DNA of 6,494 bases, from NCBI GenBank assembly GCA_017444545.1, contig JAFSWJ010000325.1, forward strand, positions 1 through 6,494, written 5' to 3'. The notes beneath the pieces were generated by a model. That model saw only the letters and a list, made by a program, of their open reading frames with translations. It was not told where the DNA came from and made no database searches. Origin of the DNA: Lachnospiraceae bacterium. Lineage in GTDB: Bacteria; Bacillota; Clostridia; Lachnospirales; Lachnospiraceae. Made by a program: the position numbers and the translations under genes. Below, piece by piece: positions 6,243-6,494 of this stretch (position 1 is the first letter of the stretch; each line of letters begins with the position of its first letter).

Positions 6243-6494
6243 ATGAAAGAACTTTCACTCAAATACGGATGCAATCCGAATCAGAAGCCCTCAAGGGTCT
6301 TTATGGAAAACGGGAGAGATCTTCCCATCGAGGTCAAAAACGGAAGGCCCGGATATATCAATCTGCTCGATGCCCTGAACGGTTATCAGCTGGTAAAGGA
6401 GCTAAAGGAGGCGACAGGACTTCCCGCCGCCGCATCCTTCAAGCATGTATCGCCCGCAGGTGCAGCCGTGGGATTTCCGTTGAGCAGTGTTGAA
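6243..6494 (+). CDS. purH: Stand-alone AICAR transformylase (PurH C-terminal type), 5' part only
   Basis: It transfers a formyl group from 10-formyl-THF to AICAR, giving FAICAR, the penultimate step of purine synthesis. Eighty-four codons are open to the window end, so the gene is cut by the window, not broken. [11 protein letters not shown] at 6-16 matches the LRYGENPHQ segment that opens the transformylase domain in bifunctional Pur[11 protein letters not shown] at 66-75 carries the catalytic Lys67-His68 pair (KH.NPCGAA in classical PurH). The protein starts directly at this domain, so the N-terminal IMP cyclohydrolase domain is absent; the preceding gene supplies that activity. The symbol purH is used for the transformylase activity only. 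Confidence 0.93.
   Translation, partial: MKELSLKYGCNPNQKPSRVFMENGRDLPIEVKNGRPGYINLLDALNGYQLVKELKEATGLPAAASFKHVSPAGAAVGFPLSSVE

Noticed and set aside
6269..6493. 74-codon + strand open frame at the window end
   Set aside because: It is Arg/Lys/Ser-rich and out of frame with the AICAR transformylase, which runs open from 6243 to the end and has clear motifs.

Overview
This window reads like a chromosomal segment of an anaerobic Firmicute, most likely a Lachnospiraceae-type clostridium. That placement is inferred from the style of the proteins: a [12 protein letters not shown] diaminopimelate decarboxylase, a bacterial PurO-type IMP cyclohydrolase beside a stand-alone AICAR transformylase, and a HisH beginning [15 protein letters not shown]. 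It has not been tested by a search. All genes lie on the + strand and are packed tightly: gaps of 13, 2, 9 and 21 nt, overlaps of 13 and 4 nt. No terminator or promoter is visible between them, so they look like one transcription unit that continues past both ends of the window.

Positions 5-2173 encode an unrecognised 722-residue protein with one membrane segment. Its cytoplasmic half is strongly charged: a long acidic, Met/Pro/Glu-repeat region, then two lysine-rich blocks. The outer half has a TPR-like helical region and a low-complexity acidic, Ser/Pro-rich tail. A 17-residue motif (SDDPNH.MTPEEIAA) occurs at the N-terminus and again near residue 93. It resembles the N-terminal EIDALL peptide of FliM/FliY.

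Positions 2187-3565 hold hisH and hisF, the two subunits of imidazole glycerol phosphate synthase, with all key catalytic residues present. Positions 3553-4227 hold ung, a complete family-1 uracil-DNA glycosylase. Positions 4224-5498 hold a lysA-like diaminopimelate decarboxylase of a divergent subfamily. Positions 5508-6221 hold a PurO-family IMP cyclohydrolase. From 6243 to the window end lies the start of a stand-alone AICAR transformylase that lacks the PurH cyclohydrolase domain.

The most coherent biological story is purine-histidine coupling. HisHF releases AICAR as a by-product, AICAR transformylase formylates it, and PurO closes the ring to IMP. All three steps are encoded in the same gene string. 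The last two steps of purine synthesis, usually one fused PurH protein in bacteria, are here split between two adjacent genes, one of them from a family first known from archaea. The least explained object is the large charged membrane protein at the left end.
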